Shown one piece after another: positions 44,483-55,943 of a DNA stretch of 64,000 nt. Within the stretch, counting starts at the first letter, position 1. Each line of letters begins with the position of its first letter. Below the pieces are notes generated by a model. The model ran no database searches. It saw only the letters and a program-made list of their open reading frames with translations, and had not been told where the DNA came from. The position numbers and the translations under genes were made by a program. Source of the stretch: Trifolium pratense (taxonomy: Eukaryota > Streptophyta > Magnoliopsida > Fabales > Fabaceae); assembly GCF_020283565.1 (NCBI RefSeq), contig NC_060063.1, forward strand, positions 20,836,720 to 20,900,719. The letters run 5' to 3'.

Positions 44483-45489
44483 TGTTGGCGTTGTGTGGTT
44501 GGCCTCATTTTGCTAAAACATGTGATCTTTTCTGATGTGGAACTACATGCTTCCACCATCCATTATAAGCAAGATGTTCGGTACAATGCTTCAACATTGG
44601 ATACCACATCCAGTAGGCCGGGCCTGTGTATGTTGAGATCTCGCGCTTAAGTTCTAAATATGGAATCCATAATAAATGTTCGGTTGTGATAAGGAGCGTT
44701 GTCACGCATAATTATTAATGGATCTCGTGATCAAGTTTTGCTTGCTAATCAGATCTTCAAGTTAAGGAAACAAAACATTTTAATTAAAGAATATTCCTTG
44801 AAGGAACCATTAATCAAGCTATGTTATTAAAGCCTAATTGAAGACCCAGCCTGAACTCGTGAAGGTTATTTAAAGAATGTTGACACCATTGTTCAAGTCA
44901 CTGAAACCAGATTTGAGTCTTACAAAGCGTGAGTTTAGGTTTTAGTATTGTGTCTATTGTGTTCTAAGTCTTGTGTTGATTTCCCACTAGACTAGGAACT
45001 GTGTGTTTGTGTGTTGTAATATCTCTAGAGCTTCTAAGCAAGGAGATAGTGTGTGTATACAATTCCTAAGCTTTGAAGTACGGAATTGGTGAATGTTTAA
45101 GAAGTGTGTCTTCATGTACAAGTTGTTATATGTACGATCACAGTGGCTGTGATTTAGAGGAGTTGAGCGGAGGTTCTCATACCTAGGTGTGTCTTAGGTA
45201 GGATATAGCACGGGTGGTGATTAGGTGAGAAGTCATAAACGGGAGGTTTATTGAGGGCTTCAAACTAATACTATCATAGTGGATTCACTCCTGGATTGGT
45301 ATCCCCCAGAGTAGGCTTATGCTGAACTGGGTTAACAAATTACTGTGTTAATTTACTTTCGTTTTGTTTAGTTTATTATTCCTTGTGTATGCGCGGTTGG
45401 ATGTTGGATCACTGATCCACGCATTAAAAGTGCACTATAGTGGTGAAGCATTGAGTACAACATCTTAATACTAGTGTGCCAGAATTTCA
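44483..45489 (+). repeat. 3' LTR (copia)
   Basis: Follows AAAGGGGGAGAT. Ends GCCAGAATTTCA, then TSD CTTTT. Confidence 0.97.
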
Positions 45490-46210
45490 CTTTTAATTAA
45501 TTTAGTAGCGAATAGTTATTTATCGAGCGTATTAGTTATTGAGAGAGTTAAGACGCGTTTGTGAGGGTTGAGTGACCATGAGCTTTAGTTGGGCCTTGAA
45601 CTTGGGCTTTGGCCAATTGGGCCTATATCACAAAAAAATAGGGAGAGCATTATAAGCTCATATGGAGAGAGAAACTCATTTTTCTCTTTGTGATCAAGAA
45701 GATTAGAGAGAAGGGAGAGCTTGAGGAGGAGCTTGAGCAAGAGAGATCAAGAGTCAATCATCGAGCTTTCGTCGGATCTAAGGTACGAGAGTTAGATTGC
45801 ATATTCGTGAGTGGTCATAAAGAGGGGAGGATGTCGATTCCTCCATTCCCAAACTCTTTCACTCATTTTCGTTTTGGTTTGGGTGAATTTTTCTTAAAGG
45901 AAATAGAATCTAATGTTCATAATATGTTTAATATACTCTTAGCATGATGTATGCACGAATTTAATGGGTAAAAATAGGAATTTGTGGATGTTTGATCCAA
46001 GAACAATGTGTTTCGAGTAAAATGTATAGATCTCTTACTTTATGGTATGTTTCGATATAGATCTGAGAATCAATCCATCCTTTTATGTTTATATATATGT
46101 CATATACATGAAAACAAACTTATTTGAGATTTATTACATGAAAAATGAAGTTTTTGGGTCAAAATGAGTAATTGATCATTTTTCGTAAAAAAAATCAGAA
46201 ACAACATTTT

Positions 46211-46352
46211 GCACTACGCCCCCGGCGTGGCCTTTCACGCCCAGCGTAGTTGTTTTTCTGGAAATCACACGCGGCATGATCCTTTTCACGCGCGGCACAA
46301 TGTTCTGGGCTGGCCATCACCCGCGGCGTGACCCTTTCACGCCCCCGGCGTA
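46211..46352 (+). repeat. CpG-rich palindromic word block
   Basis: Repeated ACGCCCCCGGCGT, ACGCCCAGCGT and CACGCGCGGC separated by CCTTTC-type spacers, in otherwise AT-rich LTR DNA. Absent from the related LTR at 1594-3197. Confidence 0.8.
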
Positions 46353-46661
46353 GTTCATTTTAGACTGCGTTGACTTTAGTTGACTTTTGACAGTTTTTGC
46401 CCCCAGGACCTATTTTACTCGATTTTTCGCATAGATTCCAATTCCGGAGTTTGTTTTGTGAGATAATGCATGCTTAATACAATTAGTTTATGTTTTTGGT
46501 ATTGTGTTAAAATGCAAAGTGAATACATTGTACGTAATAAACGATGTATGTTGATAGTATGATTTAATTGTGTTCTTATGCAATTATTTGTTGATGGTAT
46601 GTATGGAATATAATTGTTGTTGATGATTGTTGATGATGTTTGTTTAAATATCAAAAAGGTA

Positions 46662-46979
46662 TATTAAGATGTTAATCAACTTAATAAAGAAGGATATTAG
46701 GATTATGTTATTCTAATAAAGAAGGATATCGAATTATGTTATTCGATAGAGACGTATATTAAGGTATAGTGTTATCTTAATAAAGACGAAATATTGGATA
46801 GTGTTCCACATTTATAAATGACGAGCTTAATGCTAAATGTGATTGTTGATGTGAGAATATTCATGAAAACATACATGCATTCATGAATTATATTAGGGAT
46901 ATTGGATATTCCAATGAAGAATGATATCAGATTATATTTATCCGATAAAGACGAATATTAGAGGTGAGATACTCTAGTA
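46662..46979 (+). repeat. Hairpin array with co-varying arms (eight units)
   Basis: Arms: TATTAAG/CTTAATA (46662-46686), TATTAG/CTAATA (46695-46718), TATCGAA/TTCGATA (46727-46748), TATTAAG/CTTAATA (46757-46782), TGGA/TCCA (about 46795-46808), TATTGGA/TCCAATG (46900-46916), TATCAGA/TCCGATA (46925-46947) and TATTAGAG/CTCTAGTA (46956-46979). Most are followed by AAAGACGA or AAAGAAGGA. Expanded relative to the three units in 2359-2438. Confidence 0.9.
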
Positions 46980-47698
46980 AAGACGATGATACCACATGCA
47001 TTAGATATGTCTAGGGCGACGTAGCATGAAGTTGAAGCATTAGATTGCATTAGGATATGTGTACATTATGTGATAATTGGTATGTGACATATATTTTGCT
47101 AAGTGTGATAATTGTTATGTGACACTTATGTTTTGAATTGTTGATAATTGTCTATGTGTGTTAGACTTGCTTTATGTGTTGATTATCCGATGATTATAAA
47201 TGTAATTGGCTTCAATCTTTTGTATACTGTGATTGGTATGATGATGATGATCATGATGTATATTTATGGTTTATGAATATGCATGAATCGTGATGTAGTG
47301 TTTAAGTATTGTTTACTTACACTGTATATTTGATTATGTTATCTAACTCTCCGTTTTGTGCATTTGACTAGCTTGTGATCAGATTTCACAGGTTATATGT
47401 TTATCGATGTTGAGTCGTCGGTTAAGCTCCGCTCTGATTGTGACACAAAAAAAGGGTTTTATATTGTATATAAAGTCTATTGTCTAAGGTGTTTTGTATA
47501 ATTAATAAATACATTATTTAATTCAATGATTTGTATAAACAAACATTTTTACTAATTAACTACATTAGTATTATTATGATTGAAGAATGTAATACTCGAA
47601 CCGATATTCTATAAACTAAATTGTGATTTTTCGTTGCGTATTTTGAAAAGGATTTTAATATAGGTAGAATCACTACAATAATGGATTTGGGTGTTACA

Positions 47699-48750
47699 CT
47701 AAAACATATATGTCTTTTTACCATTAGACCAGACGATAAAAGTTATCATCATAAAATGTATGAATAATATATTTGAAAGTTGTTCCAATTTTTTAATTTG
47801 AGTGATTTCATTTCTTTTTTTTAAAAAAACAAATAATTTCATAACTAAAATTAGAATAAAATTTTGATAATACCTATTTTTAAGATGTGCTGAGTTGGAG
47901 AGATTGAGTACTTTTTTTTTTTTGGTTACAGGAGAGATTGAGTACTTATTAGGTACTATTACTAAAAAATTATAAATGAGTGATGTGTATACGCGAGACC
48001 CACTTAGGTACTCAAAATTGGATTTCTCCATTGTGGATGCTCTTAGTATATATGATAGTTATTTTGATATTGTTATGAGTTATATGAATCTATGACATAA
48101 CTTGTCTCATATATGATTTATTTAGTAGATATGATAATTATTTTGAGATTGTTATGAGTTCTATGAATCAGTAGTATAATTTATCCCACATATGATTTAC
48201 TTAGTTAATATATAATAGTTATTTTAAAATTATTATGAGTTATATGAATCAATAGCATAATTTATCATTATATATACTAAGTAAATCAGTAACTTAATTT
48301 GTCATATATACCATGATAGTTATTTTAAAATTGTTATAAGTTACATGAATAATTAGCATAATTTATTCCACATATACTTTTCCGTGTATAAATCAAGTAG
48401 CATTATTTTCTTTTCTTTTTTTACAGAAAAGTAGCATTATTTTCTTGAAAATACTAAAATAATTTTTTACCTATTAATTAATAAAATTGATTTTGTAAAA
48501 GAAATTAAAGTGAAGTTCTATTATTTCATGAGAAGATATCAATATTACAGCTCAAGCCCAAAACTGATTACCCAACTAAACTTTTATTACTCCCAAACCC
48601 CTCTTTATTATCTTTATTTGAAAAAAAAGAAAAGAAAAGAGATAAGTATGTTTTTCATTCCCGTCAAATATGGCAATTAAATTTTTTTTTTTTTTAATCC
48701 CTCCCCTCTTTTAAGTTTTAATTCCTACTATTTCCTTTTTTAACTCTCAC
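47699..48750. other. Non-repeat AT-rich DNA with diverged tandem repeat
   Basis: Four diverged units of about 80-100 bp at 48045-48395 (GATAGTTATTTTGATATTGT, GATAATTATTTTGAGATTGT and relatives, each followed by GAGTTATATGAATCA and ATAATTTATC). No gene. Probably the distal promoter region of the gene that follows. Confidence 0.6.
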
Positions 48751-48759
48751 TTGTGTTTT

Positions 48760-49010
48760 TCAAGGCACTACAACTCATATTCACAGACACAGGCCCACAA
48801 ACTTCATTATTTTCCATTTCTGTTTCTCTCTCATCACTTATCACCAAAGAAAATCAAAACTCATCTTCCTCTTAAACCTAAAACCTAGCCGTATCATTTC
48901 TTTCTTTGCTGCGCCCCGCCGTCCTCCAACCTCCACCACCACTCTCTTACTCTCACCACAAACATTTTTTTCCTCTACTTTTTTTCTTTCTTTTCAAAAC
49001 TGTGAAGTTC
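48760..49010 (+). promoter_or_regulatory. Probable host-gene promoter and 5' UTR
   Basis: Sharp change to pyrimidine-rich, CT-repeat-containing sequence (48820-49000), typical of plant 5' UTRs and unlike the TE sequence around it. Leads into the ATG at 49011. No clear TATA box chosen. Confidence 0.45.
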
Positions 49011-49095
49011 ATGCCGGAGCTCTGCCACAAAAAGGTTCATCTTCAGTCACCTTTGAACTCATTAATGGAGTTTACTACCAGATGTATGACATTAT
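49011..49095 (+). CDS. Putative host gene exon 1 (28 codons), unknown function
   Basis: ATG followed by 28 codons (MPELCHKKVHLQSPLNSL...) and then GTAAGC at 49096, a good plant splice donor. The downstream exons are not in the window. The antisense chromovirus begins 10 bases after the donor, inside the presumed intron. The short length means this could be chance. I do not recognise the protein. Confidence 0.4.
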
Positions 49096-49836
49096 GTAAG
49101 CTTTTTGTAACACCCTAACCCATACTACCCTTAAAAACGTAATTTTAAAAACTTTTCAACAAGTGTAAAGGCAGAGTGTCACGCGGTAATTAAAACACAA
49201 GCATACACACAGAGCGTCATGAAGTTTAACATGAAAAGCAACAGCGGATTCAATCACACCAAGCATGCATATATATACATATATATATACATAAGCCATA
49301 TTCATCCCTAAGGATGTCACTTATACAAGAACTAGCATATCAAAAAGGTAACACCGATATACGATGAAATCCAAGCGTAATCCCCGACTCGATGTTACAT
49401 TACCAGAGCATTTACTATTTACAAACTCTAACCAAAAGCTAGTACTAAGAGGAGTAATCTATGCTAAGTCTCCTCACCAAAAGGTACTTCAACACCAAGC
49501 TAAAACAGCAGTCTAAACGTCGGCACAGTACTCAGCCTGAATATCTGAACCCCCAAAGGTCCAGCAAATAACACAAAGCAGAGAGTTAGAAAAACATAAT
49601 CGCATATCATACGAGCATAAGAAAGGTCTTACACTTTCGAACTACATCATACATATTCTAACTCACGCCAAAACATCGCACTAAACGATTATCAATTAAT
49701 AAAGTTCAACACAATTCAACCAAATAATGTCACGTACCATTTATCAAATATATGCGCATTTACCCTAAGGTATCTAATGCCAATTAATTCACTGTCATGC
49801 CATCCCTAGACATAACTAAATGCATGTGGTACCAAG

Positions 49837-50044
49837 GTGTCTCACCAACGGTGGACCAAGAACAGTTTTATATCTTGCTGGATATGTCGGAACTTACCGA
49901 ACCATCTTATCTCCCTTGGATAAGCCAACACAGTTTTATATCCTGTTGGATAGCAACTCCGGACTCATGGATTCATCTAATCCGATCCTCGGCTTCATTA
50001 TGGACACATAATCCATTTTCGTTATTGGAACCCAAGTTTCCAAT
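49837..50044 (-). repeat. Hairpin array with co-varying arms (chromovirus LTR)
   Basis: Arms (plus-strand reading): GGTG/CACC (49837-49847), TCGG/CCGA (49887-49900), TTGG/CCAA (49916-49928), GTTG/CAAC (49945-49957), GGATT/AATCC (49969-49983), CATTATG/CATAAT (49996-50012) and ATTGGAA/TTCCAAT (50024-50044). Loops and linkers partly conserved (CAGTTTTATATC twice). Confidence 0.82.
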
Positions 50045-50359
50045 GTTCACATACAATCATGAATGCATGTATGCATACACATATCAACCATATGATATTC
50101 TCTAGCTCGAAGCTACTCTTTTATGAATGCGGGAACACAATCCTAACACATTCACTTAACATTACAATTTAATGCCAAAACATCACATTGCTCATTTTAA
50201 GCTACAACTTATTGCATACACGTTTATCAATCATATAACGATTAACAATAAGCATTAACAGTATCAACATGTATCAACAATCATGTAAGGATACTCTTAA
50301 ACCATGTTACAAGTGCCTAATCACACTTACAAACATCAACAAAAAATTGCTGTCACAGA

Positions 50360-50575
50360 GGCCTTCGCTAAGCGAAGCCTTAGCGAGACATGGCGAACCT
50401 CACCAGGAAGTCACCTGCTCATGGCGAGCATTGGCGAGCTTCAGCGAACTATTCGCTGAGCGAAGGCTTAGCGAGCCTACGCGAACATCACCAGGAAGTC
50501 ACCTGCTCATGGCGAGCATTGGCGAGCTTCAGCGAACATGTTCGCTACAGCGAACTCCTGGTCGCTTAGCGAACT
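50360..50575 (-). repeat. 88-bp tandem duplication rich in TTCGCT / GCTCGC words
   Basis: The string CACCAGGAAGTCACCTGCTC recurs 88 bases apart (50401 and 50489). It is surrounded by CGCTAAGCGAAG-type palindromes, the same words as in the interior of the first gypsy element at 4030-4145. Confidence 0.9.
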
Positions 50576-51333
50576 ATACCAGAAAAATATCTGTTCTTGA
50601 GTTTCAATAAGGCGGTTTAACATTGAATCAACTCAAAAATTCATTCAAACATGTTATAAATTCTTATAAACAGCTATTTCAAGCATATATGGTATCAAGG
50701 AACATTAATCATCTCTTCCAAACATCCAAATACCTCAAACAATCAAAATCATGCCAATTTCTTGGGTTTTAAGCAACTTTCATAAACTTTTTCAACATGA
50801 TCCAAACACATGCATATTTTTCATGAAATCAAGCTAGTGATTAACACATACAAAGTGATGATGAAGAACATCACACTCACATACAAAAGCTTAATCAAAA
50901 GTCTAAAAGAAATTGAGTGGGAGAGTTCGGGAATGGAGACATAGACAATCTCCCCTCTCCTTGCCACTCAAGAATCATGAATTCTAATCTCTTACCTTAA
51001 GTTTGGTGATGATTCCTAGCCTTCTCTTGCTCAAGCTTTCTCTCTTGATCAAACCCTAGCCCTTGCTCTATTCTTGCTTCTAAGACAAAAGTCATGAAAT
51101 GAGCTAAGTCTCATGACAAGGTTTCTTTAAATACCTCTCCCTAAAAGTCATGAACCAAGCCCAAGTGGCTTAGGCCCAAATGGCCTCTCACGCCCATTAA
51201 GCCCAAAACAAAGGTTCTCGCGTCTAATAACTTACGTTCGGCTAAATAATTATTCGTCGCTCACTAAAATAATAAAAGCCAATTAATAAATAAAATACAT
51301 TTAATAAAATATACGAATACGAAAAATGGGTCG

Positions 51334-54300
51334 TTACAATCCTACCCCCCTTAAAAGAATTTCGCCCTCGAAATTACCTAGAAACAGATCGGGATAAGAA
51401 TCTCTCATCTTGCTTTCCAACTCCCACGTTGCATTCTCACCAGCCGGTCCTCCCCACACGACTTTCACGGATGCAATCTCTTTGTTTCTCAACCTCTTCA
51501 CTTCTCTTCCTTCGATTCTCAAAGGCACAGTCTCGATGGTCAAGTCATCCCTCACTTGAACATCGTCCGATTCAATCACGTGTGTCGGATCAGACACATA
51601 CTTGCGCAACTGTGATACATGGAAAACATCGTGCAAATTCGCCAATGATGGCGGTAATGCAATCCTATACGCAACTTTCCCAACTCGCTTCAAAATCTCA
51701 AACGGCCCAATAAACCTCGACGTCAACTTCCTTGACTTCAACGCACGTCCTACTCCAGTAGTCGATGTAACTCGTAGGAATACATGATCCCCTTCTTGGA
51801 ATTCAATGTCCTTCCTCCTCTTATCATGATAACTCTTCTGTCGACTCTGAGACGCTTTCATCTTCTCACGAATCATCCGAATCTTCTCTGTTGTTTCTTG
51901 TACAATCTCTGGTCCAAGAATTGTACCTTCTCCAGTTTCATACCAACACAGAGGTGTCCTACACCTTCTCCCATACAAAGCCTCAAACGGTGCCATTCCG
52001 ATACTAGAATGGTAACTGTTGTTGTATGTAAACTCTACCAACGGCAAACAAGAATCCCAATTCACGTTTTGCTCCAAAACACAAGCCCTCAACAAATCCT
52101 CTAAGGATTGTATCGTCCTCTCCGACTGACCATCTATCTGAGGATGATAAGCTGAACTCAACCTCAACTTCGTTCCTAAAGCTTCTTGCAAGCTTTCCCA
52201 AAATCTGGAAGTAAATCTCGGATCTCTATCCGAAATAATACTTGTTGGAATACCATGTAGCTTCACAATCTGCTCCACATAAATCTCGGCCAACTTAGGC
52301 ACCAAAGTACCTTTCCTGATAGCAATGAAGTGAGCACACTTCGTCAGACGATCTACCACTACCCAAATCACCTCGTTACCTTTCTTGGTCTTCGGTAAAC
52401 CTCCCACAAAATCCATTGCAATGCTATCCCATTTCCATTCTGGTATAAACATTGGTTGTAACAAACCAAACGGCTTCTGATGTTCGATCTTCGATTTCTG
52501 ACAAGTTAAGCAGGAATAAACAAATTCAGAAATTTGCCTCTTCATTCCCGGCCACCAAAATAACTTCCTCAAATCCTGATACATCTTGGTTACTCCAGGA
52601 TGAATACTCAAACCACTTCTGTGACCTTCTTCCATGATCATTCTCTTCAATTCGGGTACATCCGGTACACAAACTCTTCCGTGAAATCTCATGACTCCAC
52701 TTTCGTCAATCTTGATATTGGTCTCCTTGCCTTCATCGATGAGTACCATCTTCTCCATCAATCTCTTATCCGATTTCTGACGTTCTTTAATATCTTCAAG
52801 AAAAGGATTCGTCAACTTTAACATTCCAAGCTTCACACTTGAAGAAGTAACCTCACACACAAGACTCAAGTCTCGGAATTCCTCAATCAACTCTAACTCT
52901 TTCACCATCAATGATGACATATGCAAAGTTTTCCTACTTAATGCATCGGCCACCACATTGGCTTTTCCGGGGTGATAACTCAAACCAAAATCGTAGTCCT
53001 TTAAGAATTCGAGCCATCTTCGTTGCCTCATATTCAACTCCTTCTGGTCGAATAAGTATTTCAGACTCTTGTGATCACTAAACACTTCAAACCTCGATCC
53101 ATACAAGTAGTGTCTCCACACTTTCAAAGCAAACACCACTGCGGCTAACTCCAAATCATGCGTTGGATAGTTCCTCTCGTGAACCTTCAGTTGCCTTGAA
53201 GCATAAGCTACCACATTACCCCCTTGCATAAGCACTCCGCCAAGTCCTAACTTCGAAGCATCGCAAAACACGACGAATGACTCTTTGGCATCGGGTAAAA
53301 TTAACACGGGTGCAGTAGTCAATCTTCTCTTGAGCTCTTGGAAGCTCTTCTCACAAATACCATCCCAAACAAACGCTTGATCTTTCCTCGTCAACTTGGT
53401 TAACGGTAAAGCCAACTTCGAAAAACCTTCGATGAATCTTCTATAATAACCGGCCAAACCAAGGAAACTTCTAATCTCTGAAACAGATTCCGGCGTTCCC
53501 CACTGTGACACAGCGTCAACCTTCGCAGGATCTACCGCGATTCCTCCACTTGAAATTATATGCCCTAGGAAACTCACTTCTTTCATCCAAAATTCACACT
53601 TAGACAACTTGGCATACAACTTCTTCTCCTTCAAGACTTGCAAAACAATCCTCAAGTGCTCTTCGTGCTCTTCCTCGGATTTTGAGTAAATCAAAATGTC
53701 GTCGATGAACACCACCACGAATCTATCCAAAAATGAATGGAAAATTCGGTTCATATACTCCATGAAAACTCCGGGTGCATTGGTCACACCAAACGGCATA
53801 ACTGAATACTCGTAGTGCCCATACCTCGTCCTGAATGCAGTCTTAGGTATGTCTTCCATCTTCACTCTAATCTGATGGTATCCAGATCTCAAATCTATCT
53901 TACTAAACACGCAAGCTCCAACTAGTTGATCCATCAAATCATCTATCCTCGGAAGTGGATATTTATTCTTGATCGTCACTTTGTTCAACTGACGATAGTC
54001 TATACATAATCTCATGCTTCCATCTTTCTTCTTTACAAGCAATACCGGCGCTCCCCACGGCGAAACACTCGGTCGAACAAACCTCTTCTCAAGCAGCTCT
54101 TCAAGTTGCTTCTTCAACTCATTCAATTCTGACGCTGACATTCGATACGGCGCCATCGATATCGGACTAGTTCCAGGTACTAGGTCGATAGAAAACTCTA
54201 CCTCTCGCTTTGGAGGCACGTCAGATATATCATCCGGAAACACATCTGGGAATTCACAAACGATCGGTAACTCTTCTATCTTAACTCCCCCTTCGAGTTT

Positions 54301-55698
54301 CAATGATGCAAACATCACGAACATCTCGGCATGTTCTTTCAACGCTTCCGATACTTCCTTCCCGCTCATCAAATGCAAGTTCTCCTCCGGCTTCGGAAAA
54401 ACAACGGCCTTCTCACGACAGTTGATATGAATTCGGTTGAAGATTAACCAATTCATACCAAAAATTACATCCATACCACTAAGTGGAATACACACTAAAT
54501 CCATACCAAAGTGCCTACCAAAAATGGTTACGGGGCAGTTACGACATACTTGTCGAGTAGTCACTGAACCATTAGCAGGAGTTTCTATTTCCATCCTACC
54601 CGTCATATCCGTTAAAGGAATACTAAGACGCTTCGCACAATCCAAAGAAATAAAAGAATGTGTCGCTCCCGTATCTATAATCGCAATTAAAGGAGTGTTA
54701 TAGATGAAACACGTACCTCTAATGAGATTGTCCTCAAGGCTAGCATCCTCTCCACTCAAAGCAAACACCTTGCCCATCACCTTCTTGGGCTTCTTACAAG
54801 TCGGACTCTTGTGGCCTTCTTCACCACAATTGAAACACACCACTTTTACTCTGCAAACCTCGGTCTTGTGGCCCAGCTTTCCACAATTCTTACACCTATC
54901 TCCCTTCTTCGGGCAATCATAAGACATATGACCCCTTTCTCCACAGTTGTAACAATTCCCATTCACCGGCTTCTTACCACCACTTGTATTCCCTTTACCG
55001 CGGTTGTCATAAGGTTTTCCGCGCTCTTGTCCTTTCCCTTTTCGGTCGTTCACAGCCTTGTAGTAGTTCACCTTTGCCCTACCATCTTCATCACAGATCC
55101 TACTCTTGTTCACAAGGGTCGCAAAATCCCTTATCTGTGAAAATCCAATCATATGCTTAATGTCTGGACGTAGACCACTTTCAAACTTCACGCACTTGTC
55201 GTTCTCCGCTTCCAAAGTGTTGTAATGCGGGCTAAACGCACACAAAGTCTCAAACTTGACGGCATAGTCAGCTACCGTCATATTTCCCTGTTTCAACTCC
55301 ATGAATTCCACCACTTTCTTGTTCTTCACATCAACAGGAAAATACTTAACCAAAAATTCTCTGTTAAACATTGCCCATGGTATAGCCATACCACCGGGTC
55401 CTAGCCTCAACTTGGCGTTCTTCCACCACACGTTCGCTTCCTCGCGCAACACATATGTTCCAAGGGTTGTCTTCCCTTCCTCGGAACAATCCATTGCTTC
55501 AAAAATTATTTCAAGTTCCTCCAGCCACTTGTGAGCTCCATCCGGGTTGTAACCTCCGGTAAATGTTGGCGGTTTCTGCTTCATGAACCTTTCCAACCTC
55601 ATCTCTACCTCTCTTCCAGGTTGATGATCTCTAACCACTATGTTGGTGAGTGCGGCCAAAGCCTCCGCAATCTGGGCATTCGTTCTCGCAGCAGCCAT
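51334..55698 (-). CDS. gag-pol: Chromovirus gag-pol polyprotein
   Basis: 1454 codons from ATG 55698 ([14 protein letters not shown]). Order: retrotransposon gag (about 45-190), three CCHC knuckles ([14 protein letters not shown] about 248, [14 protein letters not shown] about 267, [14 protein letters not shown] about 285), protease DTGATHSFI (about 339), reverse transcriptase ([26 protein letters not shown] about 662), RNase H ([11 protein letters not shown] about 807), integrase zinc finger (HPGVTKMYQ...CLTCQ) and catalytic D (MDFVGG about 1094), D (SDRDPRF about 1157) and E (GQSERTIQ about 1195). The C-terminal chromodomain-like segment reads VKVVWGG...ATWELESKM. The frame is intact. The last codons overlap the purine tract and the stop TAA is formed by LTR bases, so the ORF ends 5 bases inside the LTR. 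Confidence 0.97.
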   Translation of the reverse strand: MAAARTNAQIAEALAALTNIVVRDHQPGREVEMRLERFMKQKPPTFTGGYNPDGAHKWLEELEIIFEAMDCSEEGKTTLGTYVLREEANVWWKNAKLRLGPGGMAIPWAMFNREFLVKYFPVDVKNKKVVEFMELKQGNMTVADYAVKFETLCAFSPHYNTLEAENDKCVKFESGLRPDIKHMIGFSQIRDFATLVNKSRICDEDGRAKVNYYKAVNDRKGKGQERGKPYDNRGKGNTSGGKKPVNGNCYNCGERGHMSYDCPKKGDRCKNCGKLGHKTEVCRVKVVCFNCGEEGHKSPTCKKPKKVMGKVFALSGEDASLEDNLIRGTCFIYNTPLIAIIDTGATHSFISLDCAKRLSIPLTDMTGRMEIETPANGSVTTRQVCRNCPVTIFGRHFGMDLVCIPLSGMDVIFGMNWLIFNRIHINCREKAVVFPKPEENLHLMSGKEVSEALKEHAEMFVMFASLKLEGGVKIEELPIVCEFPDVFPDDISDVPPKREVEFSIDLVPGTSPISMAPYRMSASELNELKKQLEELLEKRFVRPSVSPWGAPVLLVKKKDGSMRLCIDYRQLNKVTIKNKYPLPRIDDLMDQLVGACVFSKIDLRSGYHQIRVKMEDIPKTAFRTRYGHYEYSVMPFGVTNAPGVFMEYMNRIFHSFLDRFVVVFIDDILIYSKSEEEHEEHLRIVLQVLKEKKLYAKLSKCEFWMKEVSFLGHIISSGGIAVDPAKVDAVSQWGTPESVSEIRSFLGLAGYYRRFIEGFSKLALPLTKLTRKDQAFVWDGICEKSFQELKRRLTTAPVLILPDAKESFVVFCDASKLGLGGVLMQGGNVVAYASRQLKVHERNYPTHDLELAAVVFALKVWRHYLYGSRFEVFSDHKSLKYLFDQKELNMRQRRWLEFLKDYDFGLSYHPGKANVVADALSRKTLHMSSLMVKELELIEEFRDLSLVCEVTSSSVKLGMLKLTNPFLEDIKERQKSDKRLMEKMVLIDEGKETNIKIDESGVMRFHGRVCVPDVPELKRMIMEEGHRSGLSIHPGVTKMYQDLRKLFWWPGMKRQISEFVYSCLTCQKSKIEHQKPFGLLQPMFIPEWKWDSIAMDFVGGLPKTKKGNEVIWVVVDRLTKCAHFIAIRKGTLVPKLAEIYVEQIVKLHGIPTSIISDRDPRFTSRFWESLQEALGTKLRLSSAYHPQIDGQSERTIQSLEDLLRACVLEQNVNWDSCLPLVEFTYNNSYHSSIGMAPFEALYGRRCRTPLCWYETGEGTILGPEIVQETTEKIRMIREKMKASQSRQKSYHDKRRKDIEFQEGDHVFLRVTSTTGVGRALKSRKLTSRFIGPFEILKRVGKVAYRIALPPSLANLHDVFHVSQLRKYVSDPTHVIESDDVQVRDDLTIETVPLRIEGREVKRLRNKEIASVKVVWGGPAGENATWELESKMRDSYPDLFLGNFEGEILLRGVGL

Positions 55699-55805
55699 GA
55701 TTCCTGAACGAATCACAACTAGACGTTAGAAAGTACTAACAGTGTTCCCTACACATGCTCATACGGGAAAAAGAAAAGTCCTAATTGGTTCACACAAACC
55801 GACCT

Positions 55806-55817
55806 GCTCTGATACCA
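55806..55817 (-). other. Primer binding site, tRNA-iMet (chromovirus)
   Basis: Plus strand GCTCTGATACCA is the complement of TGGTATCAGAGC, four bases inside the 5' LTR. Confidence 0.93.
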
Positions 55818-55821
55818 CTAT

Positions 55822-55943
55822 TGTAACACCCTAACCCATACTACCCTTAAAAACGTAATTTTAAAAACTTTTCAACAAGTGTAAAGGCAGAGTGCCACGC
55901 GGTAATTAAAACACAAGCATACACACAGAGCGTCATGAAGTTT
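55822..55943 (-). repeat. 5' LTR of chromovirus, first 122 bases
   Basis: Matches 49106-49227 with one difference (TGTCACGCGG / TGCCACGCGG). Broken by the SIRE-like element at 55944. Confidence 0.93.

Larger units (their letters stand above)
35400..45489 (+). mobile_element. Young SIRE-like Ty1/copia retrotransposon with env-like ORF
   Basis: 10.09 kb. LTRs of 1007 bp each (35400-36406, 44483-45489), TG...CA, with one difference found by eye (T/C in GATTCACGC versus GATCCACGC). Primer site, single gag-pol frame, leaky TAG, env-like ORF, four purine tracts and a perfect 5 bp duplication. It inserted into a gypsy solo LTR. Under plant LTR substitution rates commonly used, this would be tens of thousands of years old or less. 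The only visible defect is an in-frame TAA near the end of the env-like ORF. Confidence 0.96.
45495..47698 (+). mobile_element. Gypsy solo LTR, right piece
   Basis: Continues 35338-35399. Total LTR about 2266 bp. Homologous to 1594-3197 over the GA-rich leader, the AGGTACGAGAG donor-like site (about 45782), the hairpin array and the 3' end GATTTGGGTGTTACA. It is diverged and longer, with a CpG-rich block at 46211-46352. Confidence 0.9.
49106..51338 (-). repeat. 3' LTR of chromovirus
   Basis: On the minus strand TGTAACGACCC...TTAGGGTGTTACA. TATA-like TATTTAAAG near 51130 (complement), AAGGTAAGAGA donor-like site at about 50990-51000, an 88-bp duplication of GCGAAC-rich words at 50360-50575 and a hairpin array at 49837-50044. 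Confidence 0.93.
49106..55943 (-). mobile_element. Antisense Ty3/gypsy chromovirus with intact gag-pol
   Basis: The 3' LTR is 49106-51338 (2233 bp). The 5' LTR starts at 55822 and is interrupted at 55943 by the nested SIRE-like element, with the rest beyond the window. Primer site (complement of TGGTATCAGAGC) at 55806-55817 and purine tract complement at 51339-51353. Left target copy CTTTT (49101-49105). In the 122 comparable bases the two LTRs differ at one site, suggesting a fairly recent insertion. Confidence 0.94.

Noticed and set aside
52004..52201. Many open frames opposite the chromovirus gag-pol (51429-55534)
   Set aside because: Shadows of the long minus-strand frame with no motif or independent start context.
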